Assembly: GCF_001279585.1 (NCBI RefSeq)
Contig: NZ_LGEC01000073.1
Location: forward strand, 9,940-73,939
DNA from: Nocardiopsis sp. NRRL B-16309
Lineage (GTDB): Bacteria > Actinomycetota > Actinomycetes > Streptosporangiales > Streptosporangiaceae
Reading direction: 5' to 3'
DNA length: 64,000 nucleotides
Below, one piece after another: positions 33,808-42,388 of this stretch. The position numbers and the translations under genes were made by a program. Every line of letters starts with the position of its first letter. The stretch's first letter is position 1. The notes under the pieces are model-generated. The model was not told where the DNA came from. It worked only from the letters and a program-made list of their open reading frames with translations, and made no database searches.

Positions 33808-34407
33808 TCACCGGAGGCCGAGCCGCTCCTGGAGGGCGGCACGCGAGGTGAACACGTGCCCCTGCAGGCCCAGCGCCATGGCGGCGTCCACGTTGCGCCG
33901 CCGGTCGTCGACGAACAGCACCTTCTCGGGCGCCACTCCCAGCCCGTCCAGGCACCACTGGTAGGCGGCGGCCTCGGGCTTGGCGAGGTTGAGCCGACAG
34001 GACAGGCCCAGGACCTCGAACAGGTCCAGCACGCGTGCGTGGTGCCGCTCGAAGTAGTCGGCGTTCTCGAACGGGATGTTGGACAGCAGCCCCAGTCTGA
34101 CGCCGTCGGCGGCCAGGGATCCGACGAAGGAGACCATGTCCTCGTCCACGAGCGACCAGCTCCGCACGTCGAGTTCCACCAACTCCGCGGCCGTGGAGTC
34201 GTCGAACGCGGTGCCCAGCCGCTCGCCGACCGCCCGCCAGAAGCCGGGGCCGTCCAGATCGCCGCGGTCGTAGGCCTGGCGCGGGTGCCAGTAGGCGGAC
34301 CAGAAGTCCTCGGCCCGAGCGCCCGCCGCCCGGACCAGGGCCGAACGGCCCTCCTCGGACTGGTCCCTGGCGATGACGCCGAACATGTCGAAGAGCACTG
34401 CTTCCAC
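33808..34407 (-). CDS. HAD-superfamily hydrolase, subfamily IA
   Basis: A 199-residue HAD hydrolase. Motif I is LFDMFGVIARD with nucleophile Asp7, motif II is LGLLSNIPFENADYF, and the late acidic motif is VLFVDDRRRNVDAAMALGLQG. The FDMFGVI start resembles YihX-type sugar phosphatases. Substrate is unknown. GTG 34407 has GGAGGACC upstream. It converges with the ArsR gene. Confidence 0.82.
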   Translation of the reverse strand: MEAVLFDMFGVIARDQSEEGRSALVRAAGARAEDFWSAYWHPRQAYDRGDLDGPGFWRAVGERLGTAFDDSTAAELVELDVRSWSLVDEDMVSFVGSLAADGVRLGLLSNIPFENADYFERHHARVLDLFEVLGLSCRLNLAKPEAAAYQWCLDGLGVAPEKVLFVDDRRRNVDAAMALGLQGHVFTSRAALQERLGLR

Positions 34408-34710
34408 GAGGGTCCTCCCGGTGGGGTCGGTCGGGCGGCGGGGCCGCCCGCGGCGGGTCCGAGGGGAAGGCTACCGGTCCGCCTTCCGGGACCCCGGCCG
34501 CTCCGGACCAGGGCCGAAGGGCCCTGTCTGCGAGGACAACGGCCCCGGGACCAGGGCGGAAGGTCGTCGTGACATGGGTCACAGATTGATGTGTGGTGGT
34601 GGGGCAGGGGCGCACGCCTCGCGGCCGGGGGCCGACTCCGTCCGGGGCGGCGGGCGTGCGCTCGCCCCTCATCGACGCCGCCGTCGGTGGGGCCGACCGA
34701 GGAGACCGCG
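34408..34710. other. intergenic stretch, nothing recognised
   Basis: About 300 bp between divergent genes, expected to hold both promoters. It is very GC-rich. I see no operator, RNA or gene; one frame is open into the next gene but lacks a ribosome site. Confidence 0.35.
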
Positions 34711-35517
34711 ATGAACCAGCAGCCGCCGTACCGGGCGGGGACGCCGCCCCCGGGATTCCCGCCCCAGGGCTACTACCAGCCGGTCGTTCCGGCGGAGACC
34801 TCCGGTCTGGCCACCGTCTCCCTCGTGGCCGGCATCGCCTCGGTCACCCCGCTCGGACTCCTGGTGTTCCCGCCGATCGTCGGAGTGGTGACCGGGATCC
34901 TGGCCTTCGTGCGCATCCGAGGCGCCGCGGGCCATCTGAAGGGCACCACCATGGCCCTGTGGGGCACCGTCCTGTCGGTGTTCTCCCTGCTCGTGCTGCT
35001 GGTGGCGGGCGTCCTCCTGGTCTCCGCGGCCGGGAACCAGGACACCGGCGCACCGGCGGGAACCGTCGGGGAAGCCCCGGACGCGGCGGAGGAGGAGCCC
35101 GCGGAGCCGGCTCCGGAGCCCGAGGGGGAGACCGTGGCCATGGGCGAGGCGGGAACCACCGGGGACTGGGAGGTCACCGTGGTGAGCATCGGGACCCAGA
35201 CGTCCTACACCGACGAGTTCGACTACACCGAGTACCCCCAGGGCGAGTTCAAGGTGATCGCGATGGAGGTGTCCAACGAGGGGAACGAGGCCACGACCTT
35301 CGACGCGAGCGACGCGGTGACCCTGTACGACGCCGACGGCAACGCCCACTCGGTCGACTTCGACCTGCTCGGCGACTTCGTCTACACCGACATCAACCCG
35401 GGGAACTCCCTGAGCGGTGAGGCCGTCGTGGACGTGCCCGAGGGCACCGAGGTCTCCGAGGTGGAGATCGTCGACCCCTGGGACTTCGCCGATCCCCTGA
35501 CCGTCACGGTGGACTGA
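34711..35517 (+). CDS. DUF4190-like membrane protein with DUF4352-like extracellular domain
   Basis: A 268-residue protein. A proline-rich cytoplasmic start (YRAGTPPPGFPPQGYYQP) is followed by two helices (ATVSLVAGIASVTPLGLLVF and MALWGTVLSVFSLLVLLVAG) as in DUF4190 proteins. After an acidic linker (PAEPAPEPEGE) comes an immunoglobulin-like domain resembling DUF4352: FKVIAMEVSNEGNEATTFDA, NPGNSLSGEAVVDVP. ATG 34711 has GAGGAG nearby. Function is unknown; such proteins are common cell-surface proteins in actinomycetes. Confidence 0.8.
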   Translation: MNQQPPYRAGTPPPGFPPQGYYQPVVPAETSGLATVSLVAGIASVTPLGLLVFPPIVGVVTGILAFVRIRGAAGHLKGTTMALWGTVLSVFSLLVLLVAGVLLVSAAGNQDTGAPAGTVGEAPDAAEEEPAEPAPEPEGETVAMGEAGTTGDWEVTVVSIGTQTSYTDEFDYTEYPQGEFKVIAMEVSNEGNEATTFDASDAVTLYDADGNAHSVDFDLLGDFVYTDINPGNSLSGEAVVDVPEGTEVSEVEIVDPWDFADPLTVTVD

Positions 35518-35539
35518 CCTACCACCGCCACACGGTCCG

Positions 35540-35574
35540 CTCCGGGCCCGGTCCTTCGCCGGCCGGGCCCGGAG
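35540..35574 (+). terminator. GC-rich hairpin terminator
   Basis: CTCCGGGCCCGG (35540-35551) pairs perfectly with CCGGGCCCGGAG (35563-35574) over an 11-base loop, between two convergent genes. It could serve both strands. Confidence 0.65.
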
Positions 35575-35593
35575 GCGCGCGCACCCGCGCGGA

Positions 35594-36148
35594 TCAGGCG
35601 CGGCGGTAGCGCGTCAGGACGACCTGGGAGTCGAAGACGCGCGACTCGACCAGGCTCAGCCCGCGGCGCTCACCGTGGGGGAAGGCCGGCTTGCCGCCGC
35701 CCAGCACCACCGGGTGCACGAACACGTGGTAGTCGTCGATGAGCCCGTCCTCGGTCAGGGACGCGGCCAGGTCCGCGCCGCCGAACATCACCATGCTCGT
35801 CCCGGACTCCTTGAGCGCGCGCAGCCGCGCGGCCACGTCCTCCCCGATGACCTCGGTGTTCCAGTCGGCCTTCTCCAGGGTGCGGGACACCACGTACTTG
35901 GGCTTGTCCCGCCACAGCGGCGCGAAGGCGAGGTCGTGCTCGTCGCTGGAGAACTCCTCGGCGCGCGGCCAGAAGCCCGACATCATGTCCCACACCGCGC
36001 GGCCGTAGAGGAAGGCGTCCGTCTCCTCGCCCAGCGCGCGCGAGTACGCCGACAGTTCGGGGCCCATCACCGGCCAGTCGAACTCGCCACGGGGCCCCTC
36101 GATGTAGCCGTCGAGGGACTGGGCGACGAAGTGGGTGATGGTGCTCAT
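35594..36148 (-). CDS. dihydrofolate-reductase-like (RibD C-terminal domain) protein
   Basis: A 184-residue protein of the RibD_C/DHFR superfamily: VAQSLDGYIEGPRGEFDWP at the start, FLYGRAVWDMMSGFWP, then FGGADLAASLTEDGLIDDYH and the closing VHPVVLGGGKPAF. These are single-domain reductase-like proteins of mostly unknown substrate and are not true folate enzymes. ATG 36148 is taken because the fold starts there; longer frames lead into a divergent promoter region. Confidence 0.85.
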   Translation of the reverse strand: MSTITHFVAQSLDGYIEGPRGEFDWPVMGPELSAYSRALGEETDAFLYGRAVWDMMSGFWPRAEEFSSDEHDLAFAPLWRDKPKYVVSRTLEKADWNTEVIGEDVAARLRALKESGTSMVMFGGADLAASLTEDGLIDDYHVFVHPVVLGGGKPAFPHGERRGLSLVESRVFDSQVVLTRYRRA

Positions 36149-36428
36149 GGAACGATCCGTTCTGGTGGGGGCCCGGTGGCCCCGGGCTGGTGTCGCCAAC
36201 CTAGGATCACCCGACGACATTCTGTCGCGCGCATGCGTTGGGGCGGAGGGACGGCGCCACGGCTCGCGGACCCTGGGTCGTGCGGTGTGCGGCATTGCGG
36301 GCTCGCGGCCGCCGGGCCGCCTCGCCGCGCCTCCGCGCTCGTGCGGCACCACCAGGCCGAACGTCGCACATCGTCGTGCGAGGGACTGACGACCGTCCGC
36401 TCACCCGAAGGCCTGCAAGAACCACGTC

Positions 36429-37232
36429 CTAGACCTTGCGGGCCAGGCCGCAGTACTGCGGCAGGTCCCGGATCCCCCCGACCTCGGTCGGCCGCGGACG
36501 CCAGCGCAGCACGGAGACGACCCCGGGGTCGACCAGCTCGTACCCGTCGAAGAAGCGCGTGAAGTCCTCGACCGTGCGCATGTGGTACGCCTGGGCGACC
36601 CCCTCCTGCCAGCGCGCCATGGCCTCCAGGGCGCGTGCGTCGGTGGTCTGGTCCAGGTGGGCGAGGACGCCGTCGCACACGGCCAGGAAGCTGCCCGGAG
36701 CCAGGGCGTGCATGTAGGTGCGGACGATGCCGAGCGCGTACTCGATGTCCTCGAAGTGCCCCATGGTGCCGAGCAGGGTCAGGCCGACCGGCTGGGAGAG
36801 GTCGAGGGTCTCGGCCGCGGCTTCGAGCACCGTCGCGGTGTCGCGCAGGTCCGATCCCACGAACGTGGTCCGGCCCGCCTCGGTGCCCCGCAGCAGGGCG
36901 CGTGCGTGCGCCAGGACCAGGGGGTCGTTGTCGACGTAGACCACGCGCGAATCCGGGGCGCAGGCCTGGGCCACCTCGTGGGTGTTGTCGGCGGTGGGGA
37001 GCCCGGTGCCGATGTCGAGGAACTGGCGGATGCCCTCCTCCTCGGCCATGTGCGTGACCGCGCGGCGCAGGAAGAGGCGGTCGCCGAGGGCGACCTCGAC
37101 CACCTGGGGGAGCAGTTCCCTGACCTGGTCGCCGACCGCGCGGTCGACGGGGTAGTTGTCCTTGCCGCCGAGCCAGTAGTTCCACACCCGTGCCGTGTGG
37201 GCGACGGTGGTGTCGATGGGGGTGTCCGTCAT
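36429..37232 (-). CDS. SAM-dependent methyltransferase, PF04672 (DUF574) type
   Basis: A 267-residue methyltransferase of the actinobacteria-specific PF04672 family: HTARVWNYWLGGKDNYPVDR near the start is the hallmark, with the SAM-binding FLDIGTGLPTADNTHEVAQ and VVYVDNDPLVLAHARALL following, and YCGLARKV at the C-terminus. These families are greatly expanded in Streptomyces and Nocardiopsis genomes; substrates are mostly unknown. It stands alone. Confidence 0.9.
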   Translation of the reverse strand: MTDTPIDTTVAHTARVWNYWLGGKDNYPVDRAVGDQVRELLPQVVEVALGDRLFLRRAVTHMAEEEGIRQFLDIGTGLPTADNTHEVAQACAPDSRVVYVDNDPLVLAHARALLRGTEAGRTTFVGSDLRDTATVLEAAAETLDLSQPVGLTLLGTMGHFEDIEYALGIVRTYMHALAPGSFLAVCDGVLAHLDQTTDARALEAMARWQEGVAQAYHMRTVEDFTRFFDGYELVDPGVVSVLRWRPRPTEVGGIRDLPQYCGLARKV

Positions 37233-37527
37233 GGGGACCTCTCGTCAGGGGCGGGGTGCGCCGCGGTACTCGCAGTCTTGTGCGTGCGCCGCGCCCGCGC
37301 AACTCCGTATCGCCTGCCCTGTAAGGCTTCCCGCGCGCGGGGCCGACACGGTGCACGCCCCCGGGAGCGATGCCCGGGGGCGTTCTCGCCCGGGTGGACC
37401 AGCGGGTTCGGTCGGTGGCGGACGGACCGAGGAGGACTCCGCCCGCGACCCGGCCGGGATCGCCGAGTCCTCGACGAGTCCGAGCGCCCTTCACCCCCTG
37501 GTCCCCGGCGGAGGGAATACTGGGCCC

Positions 37528-38259
37528 ATGGACGACCGGACCCCGCGCTCCCTGCTGCCCCTGACCACCAGCGTCCAGGAGGGCGAGCGCGCCGCGCGGG
37601 TCGCCCTGCTGCCCGTCGGCAGCCTCGAACAGCACGGCCCCCACCTGCCGCTGGTCACCGACACCGTCATCGCGTGCACGGTGGCCGCCGCGCTCGCCGA
37701 CGCCCACCCCGTGCGCCTCCTGCCGCCCCTGACCCTGTCCTGCTCGCACGAGCACGCCGCCTGGCCCGGCACCGTCAGCATCTCCGCGCGCACCCTGCAC
37801 GCGGTGGTCACCGACGCCGCCGACTCCCTGCGCCGGTCCGGCACGCCGCGGCTGGTCCTGGTCAACGGCCACGGCGGCAACCACGTCCTCGCCAACGTGG
37901 TGCAGGAGTCCGGCGGAGCCATGGCGCTCTTCCCCCAGGCGCACGAATGGGAGGCCGCCCGCACCGCCGCCGGAATGGCCACCGACAACGACACCGACAT
38001 GCACGCGGGCGAACTGGAGACCTCCGTCCTGCTGCACGCCCATCCGGACATGGTCGGCCCCGGAGCCGCCCGCGCCGACCACGTCACTGGGCCGCGCGAC
38101 CACATGCCCACCCTGGGCCTGGCGCCCTACACACCGACCGGCGTGGTCGGCCGCCCCTCACTGGCCACGGCCGACAAGGGCGGGCGGCTGCTCGCCGCCC
38201 TGGTCGACGCCTTCGCCGGGCACCTCGCGGCCCTGGAGCGCACGGACCGCCAGGACTAG
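37528..38259 (+). CDS. creatininase-family amidohydrolase
   Basis: A 243-residue protein of the creatininase family. Metal-binding motifs are visible: LLPVGSLEQHGPHLPLVTDT (Glu/His), the SCSHEHAAWPGTVS segment, VNGHGGNHVLANV and the late acidic DMHAGELETSVLL. The family includes creatinine amidohydrolase, MftE of mycofactocin synthesis and the archaeal FAPy deformylase ArfB that acts after GTP cyclohydrolase. Here a GTP cyclohydrolase II operon ends convergently and overlaps this gene by 102 bp, so a role on a GTP-derived formamidopyrimidine or related ring is a reasonable guess. No mycofactocin genes are present. Confidence 0.85.
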   Translation: MDDRTPRSLLPLTTSVQEGERAARVALLPVGSLEQHGPHLPLVTDTVIACTVAAALADAHPVRLLPPLTLSCSHEHAAWPGTVSISARTLHAVVTDAADSLRRSGTPRLVLVNGHGGNHVLANVVQESGGAMALFPQAHEWEAARTAAGMATDNDTDMHAGELETSVLLHAHPDMVGPGAARADHVTGPRDHMPTLGLAPYTPTGVVGRPSLATADKGGRLLAALVDAFAGHLAALERTDRQD

Positions 38260-39132
38260 CGCCCCCGGCAGGGCGGCCACCAGTGCGAGCAGCCCGTAGA
38301 CCACCGACACCGTCACGCCCTGTTCGGCGCCCAGCCCGGCTGCGGCGAAGGCCAGCCCCGCGACTGCCTCGCGCGGCCCCCAGCCGCCGACGTTGACCGG
38401 CAGGCTCATCGCCAGCAGCGCCAGGACCAGCAGCGGCACCAGCTGCGGCCACGGGGCGCCCACGCCCGACAGGCGCGCCGCCGCCAGGAACAGCACGACG
38501 TATCCGGCCAGCGCTCCCGCGGACAGCGCCAGCACCTGCGTGCGACGCGACCACAGCCCGGTCCGGGCGTCGGCCACCGCGGCGCGCAGGGCCCGCCACC
38601 ACCGCGGACGGCGGCGCCGCCCCACGGCCAGGCCGAGGGCCGCGCCCGCGGCCAGCACCGCCACCACACCCACCGACACCCCCACCGCGCGCAGGCCCGG
38701 CCCCAGCAGGGCGGCCGGGAGCGCGAAGAGCAGCGCGGCCGCGGTCAGGGCCAGCACGGCCTGCCCGGCCAGGCGCTCCAGCACCACCGCGCGCACGCTG
38801 CGCGGCAGGTCGCCGGCGTAGCGGCCGTGGCACAGCGCCCGGTGCACGTCCCCGACCACCCCGGCGGGCAGCACCGCGTTGAGGAAGACGGCCCGGTAGT
38901 AGTCGGCGACCGCGCGCCCCAGCGGCAGCCGCAGGCCCACGGCCAGGGCCACCACCCGCCAGCGCGCGGCGCTGAGCACGGTGGTGACCGCGCCCACGCC
39001 CAGGGCCAGTCCCACCGCGCCCGCGTCCACCAGGACGAACGCGTCGGTGAACACCTCCGGCGGGTACCACCACACCACCCCCGCCAGGACGAGCGCCCCG
39101 GCCAGGCCCCGTAACCACGCGCGGGCCCTCAT
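38158..39132 (-). CDS. lysylphosphatidylglycerol synthase-like membrane protein (UPF0104, flippase domain only)
   Basis: A 324-residue integral membrane protein with about eight helices, resembling the flippase domain of MprF/lysylphosphatidylglycerol synthases (UPF0104). DYYRAVFLNAVLPAGVVGDVHR and LAMSLPVNVGGWGPREAVAGL are the typical conserved loops. The aminoacyl-transferase domain is absent. Such stand-alone domains are usually linked to lipid or glycolipid translocation. It is the last gene of the GTP-cyclohydrolase operon; ATG 39132 overlaps the methyltransferase stop, and the 3' end overlaps the creatininase gene on the other strand. Confidence 0.8.
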   Translation of the reverse strand: MRARAWLRGLAGALVLAGVVWWYPPEVFTDAFVLVDAGAVGLALGVGAVTTVLSAARWRVVALAVGLRLPLGRAVADYYRAVFLNAVLPAGVVGDVHRALCHGRYAGDLPRSVRAVVLERLAGQAVLALTAAALLFALPAALLGPGLRAVGVSVGVVAVLAAGAALGLAVGRRRRPRWWRALRAAVADARTGLWSRRTQVLALSAGALAGYVVLFLAAARLSGVGAPWPQLVPLLVLALLAMSLPVNVGGWGPREAVAGLAFAAAGLGAEQGVTVSVVYGLLALVAALPGALVLAVRALQGREVPGEGVDQGGEQPPALVGRGQ

Positions 39133-39908
39133 CGGTCGTCCCCGGCCGGATCGGCCCACAGGTCGGTGTGGTGGACGATGGCGAACAGGGCGCCGCGCGA
39201 GCACTCCTCCAGCCGCCGCTCCAGGTAGGCGTCCGCGGGCAGGTCCGGGTCCTGCTCCAGGGCGGCGCCCACCCAGCCGCGCAGCCACGCCGCCAACAGC
39301 GCGCCGTCCTCGCCGCCCAGCCGCCACGGACTGGGGAACGTGCGGGTGGCGACGCCGCGCTCGGCGAAGGACGCGCGCGCCGCCCCGACGGCGTCCGGGC
39401 CCATCAGGCCCCCGCGCCGCTGGTGGGCGTCGAACGCGCGGGCCACCGCCCCGTCGAGCGGATCGGCGGGCGAGAGCTCCACCCGGCCCGCCACCGTCAG
39501 GGAGAACAGCGCCGGGCAGCCGGCGTCGGCCACGGCCCCGACCAGGGTGTCGACCGCCGGACGGGTCAGCACGTCCAGCAGCGCTGAGGCCACCACGAGC
39601 GTGCACCCGGACAGGTCGGCCGAGCGCAGCGCCGCCAGGTCGTGCCGCCGCGCCTCGGTGGTGGCGCCGGGCACGGAGCGCTCGGCCACCGAGAGCAGCC
39701 GGGGGTCGCGGTCGAACAGCACCCAGTGCTGGGGGGAGGGGAGGCGGGGGGAGAGCCAGCGCCCCAGCGAACCCGTGCCGCAGCCCAGGTCGGCGACCAC
39801 CCGGCCGCGGTCGCCGATCAGCCCGACCGGCTCGCGGGAGCGTGCCCGGGCGTCGGCGTCCTCGCGCAGGGCCAGCCACTCCGGAGCGAACGGGGGCACG
39901 TCGGTCAT
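39129..39908 (-). CDS. class I SAM-dependent methyltransferase
   Basis: A 259-residue class I methyltransferase: VADLGCGTGSLGRWLSPRL near residue 38 is motif I, and LFDRDPRLLSVAERSV supplies the acidic residue binding SAM ribose. The central LVVASALLDVLTRPAVDTLV corresponds to motif IV. ATG 39908 and the stop both overlap neighbouring genes by four bases, so it is co-translated with the glycosyltransferase and the flippase-like gene. Its acceptor is unknown; position suggests modification of the glycosylated product of the cluster. Confidence 0.85.
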   Translation of the reverse strand: MTDVPPFAPEWLALREDADARARSREPVGLIGDRGRVVADLGCGTGSLGRWLSPRLPSPQHWVLFDRDPRLLSVAERSVPGATTEARRHDLAALRSADLSGCTLVVASALLDVLTRPAVDTLVGAVADAGCPALFSLTVAGRVELSPADPLDGAVARAFDAHQRRGGLMGPDAVGAARASFAERGVATRTFPSPWRLGGEDGALLAAWLRGWVGAALEQDPDLPADAYLERRLEECSRGALFAIVHHTDLWADPAGDDR

Positions 39909-40945
39909 CGGGACACCTCCCCGTCGAGGACGGCGGCCATCGCCCGCGCCGCCTCCTTCCATCCTGCCAAGTTCAGCCGCCGAAGGCGCGCCGAGTCGCG
40001 TAAACGTTCGCGCAGGGAGGCGTCGGTCAGCCACCGGCGCAGGGCGTCGCCGAGCGCGGTGGGGTCCTCCGGCGCGACGAGCAGTCCGGGGCGGCGGCCG
40101 TAGGGGTCGCGGCCCAGCGCCTCGGGCACGCCGCCCACCGACGTCGCCACCACCGGGACCGCCCGGGCCAGCGCCTCGGTCACGACCATCCCGTAGGTCT
40201 CCGCCCTGGAGGGCAGGACGACGAGGTCGGCGGCGTCGTAGGCCGCCTGCAGGGCCAGGCCCGTCCGTGCCCCCGTGAAGCGCACCGGCAGCGACCCGGC
40301 GCGCGCCCGCAGCGCCGCCACCCGTCCCGGGTCGCCGAAGGGCCCCACGCACGTGCACGTCCAGGCCGGTCCGCGGACCAGCGCCAGCGCGTCCAGCAGC
40401 ACGTCGTGCCCCTTGCGCGGGGTCAGCGAGGCCACGCACAGCAGGTGCGAGGCCCCGTCCGTGCCCGGGGAGGCCGGCGCCGGATCCACGCCCGGGGGCA
40501 CGGGGCGCACCCGGGCCACCCCGTGGCGGGCGGCCAGGTCCGCGGCGGTCGCCGTGCTGGTGGCCACGACCTCCGCGGCGGCGCGCAGCACCCGGCCCTC
40601 GCGCTCGGCCAGGTCGCGGGCGGCGCCGGGGGACAGGCCGGTCTCGTCGGCCAGCGGCAGGTGCACCAGGACGACCGTGCGCAGCCGTCCGGTGTGCGGC
40701 ACGACCACCTCGGGCACCCCGCAGGCGACCAGGCCGTCCAGCAGCACGGTCGACCCGTCGGGCAGCCCGGCGAGCACGCCGTCCAGCCGCGCGCGTGCGG
40801 TGGCGTCCGGCCGCGGCCATCCGCCGGGCACGGCCACGGTCCGCAGGGGGTGCCCGGCCGCCTCCAGCGATCGGGCCAGCCGCTCGTCATAGACGTGGCC
40901 GCCGCTGGGGGCGTCGCCGGCGGGGACGACGAAGACGGTACTCAC
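39905..40945 (-). CDS. GT4-family glycosyltransferase
   Basis: A 346-residue GT-B glycosyltransferase. The C-terminal donor-binding half has GASHLLCVASLTPRKGHDVLL, ADLVVLPSRAETYGMVVTEALA (with the EX7E-type acidic residues) and AVPVVATSVGGVPEALG, as in GT4 enzymes using nucleotide sugars. GTG 40945 overlaps the pterin-synthase-like stop. Being in one translationally coupled run with a GTP cyclohydrolase-linked pathway, it probably glycosylates that pathway's product or its lipid carrier. Confidence 0.88.
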   Translation of the reverse strand: MSTVFVVPAGDAPSGGHVYDERLARSLEAAGHPLRTVAVPGGWPRPDATARARLDGVLAGLPDGSTVLLDGLVACGVPEVVVPHTGRLRTVVLVHLPLADETGLSPGAARDLAEREGRVLRAAAEVVATSTATAADLAARHGVARVRPVPPGVDPAPASPGTDGASHLLCVASLTPRKGHDVLLDALALVRGPAWTCTCVGPFGDPGRVAALRARAGSLPVRFTGARTGLALQAAYDAADLVVLPSRAETYGMVVTEALARAVPVVATSVGGVPEALGRDPYGRRPGLLVAPEDPTALGDALRRWLTDASLRERLRDSARLRRLNLAGWKEAARAMAAVLDGEVSR

Positions 40946-41325
40946 AGCTCACGGTCGTGGCTCGCCCAGGCCACGTGCGACTCGCTCAGAGTCACGGTCA
41001 GTCCGCTCAGACCGCGCGCCCGCGCGTCGACGCGCTCGACGAGCCGGTCGCCGATCACCTGGGCCAGGTACTCGGTGGAGGTGTTGACCCCCGCGAAGGC
41101 GGGTTCCTCGTCCAGGTTGCGGTAGTTGAGCTCGGCGACCACCGCGGCCAGCTCGCGCGTGGCCAGCCCGATGTCGATGACGATGTTGTCCTGGTCGAGT
41201 TCGGGGCGGCGGAACGTCGCGTCGACGACGAACGTCGCGCCGTGCAGTCGCTGGGCGGGACCGAAGACGGTGCCGCGGAAGCTGTGGGCGACCATCAGGT
41301 GGTCGCGGACGGTGACGGTGAACAC
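40942..41325 (-). CDS. 6-pyruvoyltetrahydropterin synthase/QueD-family homologue lacking catalytic residues
   Basis: A 127-residue T-fold protein. Family landmarks are present: AHSF with zinc-type His14, RLHGATF with His28, VIDIGLATREL, and NTSTEYLA followed by Glu115 in TLSESHVAW. Key residues of true PTPS/QueD are missing: the third zinc histidine (HGH) is Ala30, no cysteine occupies the nucleophile region before it, and the Asp-His catalytic pair (LDHRNLN) is Asn67-Tyr68 in ELNYRNLDE. It may bind a pterin or pyrimidine without the canonical chemistry, or catalyse something different. It is co-translated with the glycosyltransferase. Confidence 0.82.
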   Translation of the reverse strand: MFTVTVRDHLMVAHSFRGTVFGPAQRLHGATFVVDATFRRPELDQDNIVIDIGLATRELAAVVAELNYRNLDEEPAFAGVNTSTEYLAQVIGDRLVERVDARARGLSGLTVTLSESHVAWASHDREL

Positions 41326-41359
41326 GGGAGTGCGACTCCTTCGGTGGGGGCGGCCGCGG

Positions 41360-42334
41360 TCAGGGATAGACGACGCGGTGGCACAGTGCGGGCAGGGAGC
41401 CGTCGGCGAGCCGGGGCAGCACCGAGGGCAGGTCGTCGAAGGCGCTCTCCCCGGTGAGGAGCGCGTCGAAGGCGGGGTCGGCGAGCAGTTCCAGGGCCAG
41501 GTCGAGCCGGTCGCCGTAGCCGCGCCGCCCCCGCCGGGCGAGGGCGATCCCGCCCACCTGGCTGGAGCGCAGGGTGATCCGCCGGGAGTGGAAGTCCTCG
41601 CCCAGCGGCACGCGCACGGACCGGTCGCCGTACCAGCTCAGCTCGACCACCTCGCCGTCGGTGGCCGCCACGCGCAGCGCGAGGGCCAGCCCCTCCTCGG
41701 TGGAGCTGGTGTGGAAGACCAGGTCGCGGTCGTCGGCGGCCTCCTCCGGAGCGGCGAAGCCGACGCCGAGCCGCTCGGCCACGCGTGCGCGGGCCGGGTC
41801 GACGTCGACCAGCTCGACCCGGGCGCCCGGGACGCGGGCCAGCAGCCGGGCCACGCAGCAGCCCACCATCCCGGCGCCGACGACCGTGGCCCGGTCGCCG
41901 AGGCGCGGCGCGGCGTCCCACAGGGCGTTGACCGCGGTCTCCACCGTGCCCGCGAGCACGGCCCGGCCCGGCGGCACCCCCTCGGGCACGAACCGCAGCG
42001 CGTCGGCCGGCAGCACGAACCGCGTCTGGTGCGGGAAGAGGCTGAACACGGTGTGCCCCACCACGTCCCGCGGCCCGTCCTCGACCACGCCGACGTTCAG
42101 GTACCCGTACTTGACGGGACCGGGGAAGTCGCCCTCCTGGAAGGGGGCGCGCATCACGCGGTACAGGCGCTCGGGCACGCGGCCCTGGAAGACCAGCGTC
42201 TCTGTGCCCCGGCTCACGCCCGAGTACAGGGTGCGCACGCGGACCTCGCCGGGGCCGGGGTCGGGCAGCGCGGCGGTGCGGATCTCACCCGCACCGGGAG
42301 CACGCACCCAGAATGCCCGTGCCTGCTGGCTCAT
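41360..42334 (-). CDS. zinc-ligand-less medium-chain dehydrogenase
   Basis: A 324-residue MDR-family oxidoreductase. The Rossmann loop is ATVVGAGMVGCCVARLLARV, and VELVDVDPARARVA suggests NAD preference. The catalytic-zinc cysteine normally in the GICGTD-type motif is replaced: the segment reads LYSGVSRGTETLVFQG, and no structural-zinc cysteine cluster follows. This resembles the BchC-like branch of zinc-free MDR proteins. It lies second-to-third in the GTP-cyclohydrolase operon, 34 bp before the pterin-synthase homologue. Confidence 0.82.
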   Translation of the reverse strand: MSQQARAFWVRAPGAGEIRTAALPDPGPGEVRVRTLYSGVSRGTETLVFQGRVPERLYRVMRAPFQEGDFPGPVKYGYLNVGVVEDGPRDVVGHTVFSLFPHQTRFVLPADALRFVPEGVPPGRAVLAGTVETAVNALWDAAPRLGDRATVVGAGMVGCCVARLLARVPGARVELVDVDPARARVAERLGVGFAAPEEAADDRDLVFHTSSTEEGLALALRVAATDGEVVELSWYGDRSVRVPLGEDFHSRRITLRSSQVGGIALARRGRRGYGDRLDLALELLADPAFDALLTGESAFDDLPSVLPRLADGSLPALCHRVVYP

Positions 42335-42388
42335 GTTTCTCCTTGTCCTCGTCAGTCACATTGGACACAACTCTCGACACCCGTGGTT

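Noticed and set aside
37528..38259. Mycofactocin MftE
   Set aside because: The family matches, but none of the radical-SAM, precursor-peptide or dehydrogenase genes of a mycofactocin cluster is nearby.
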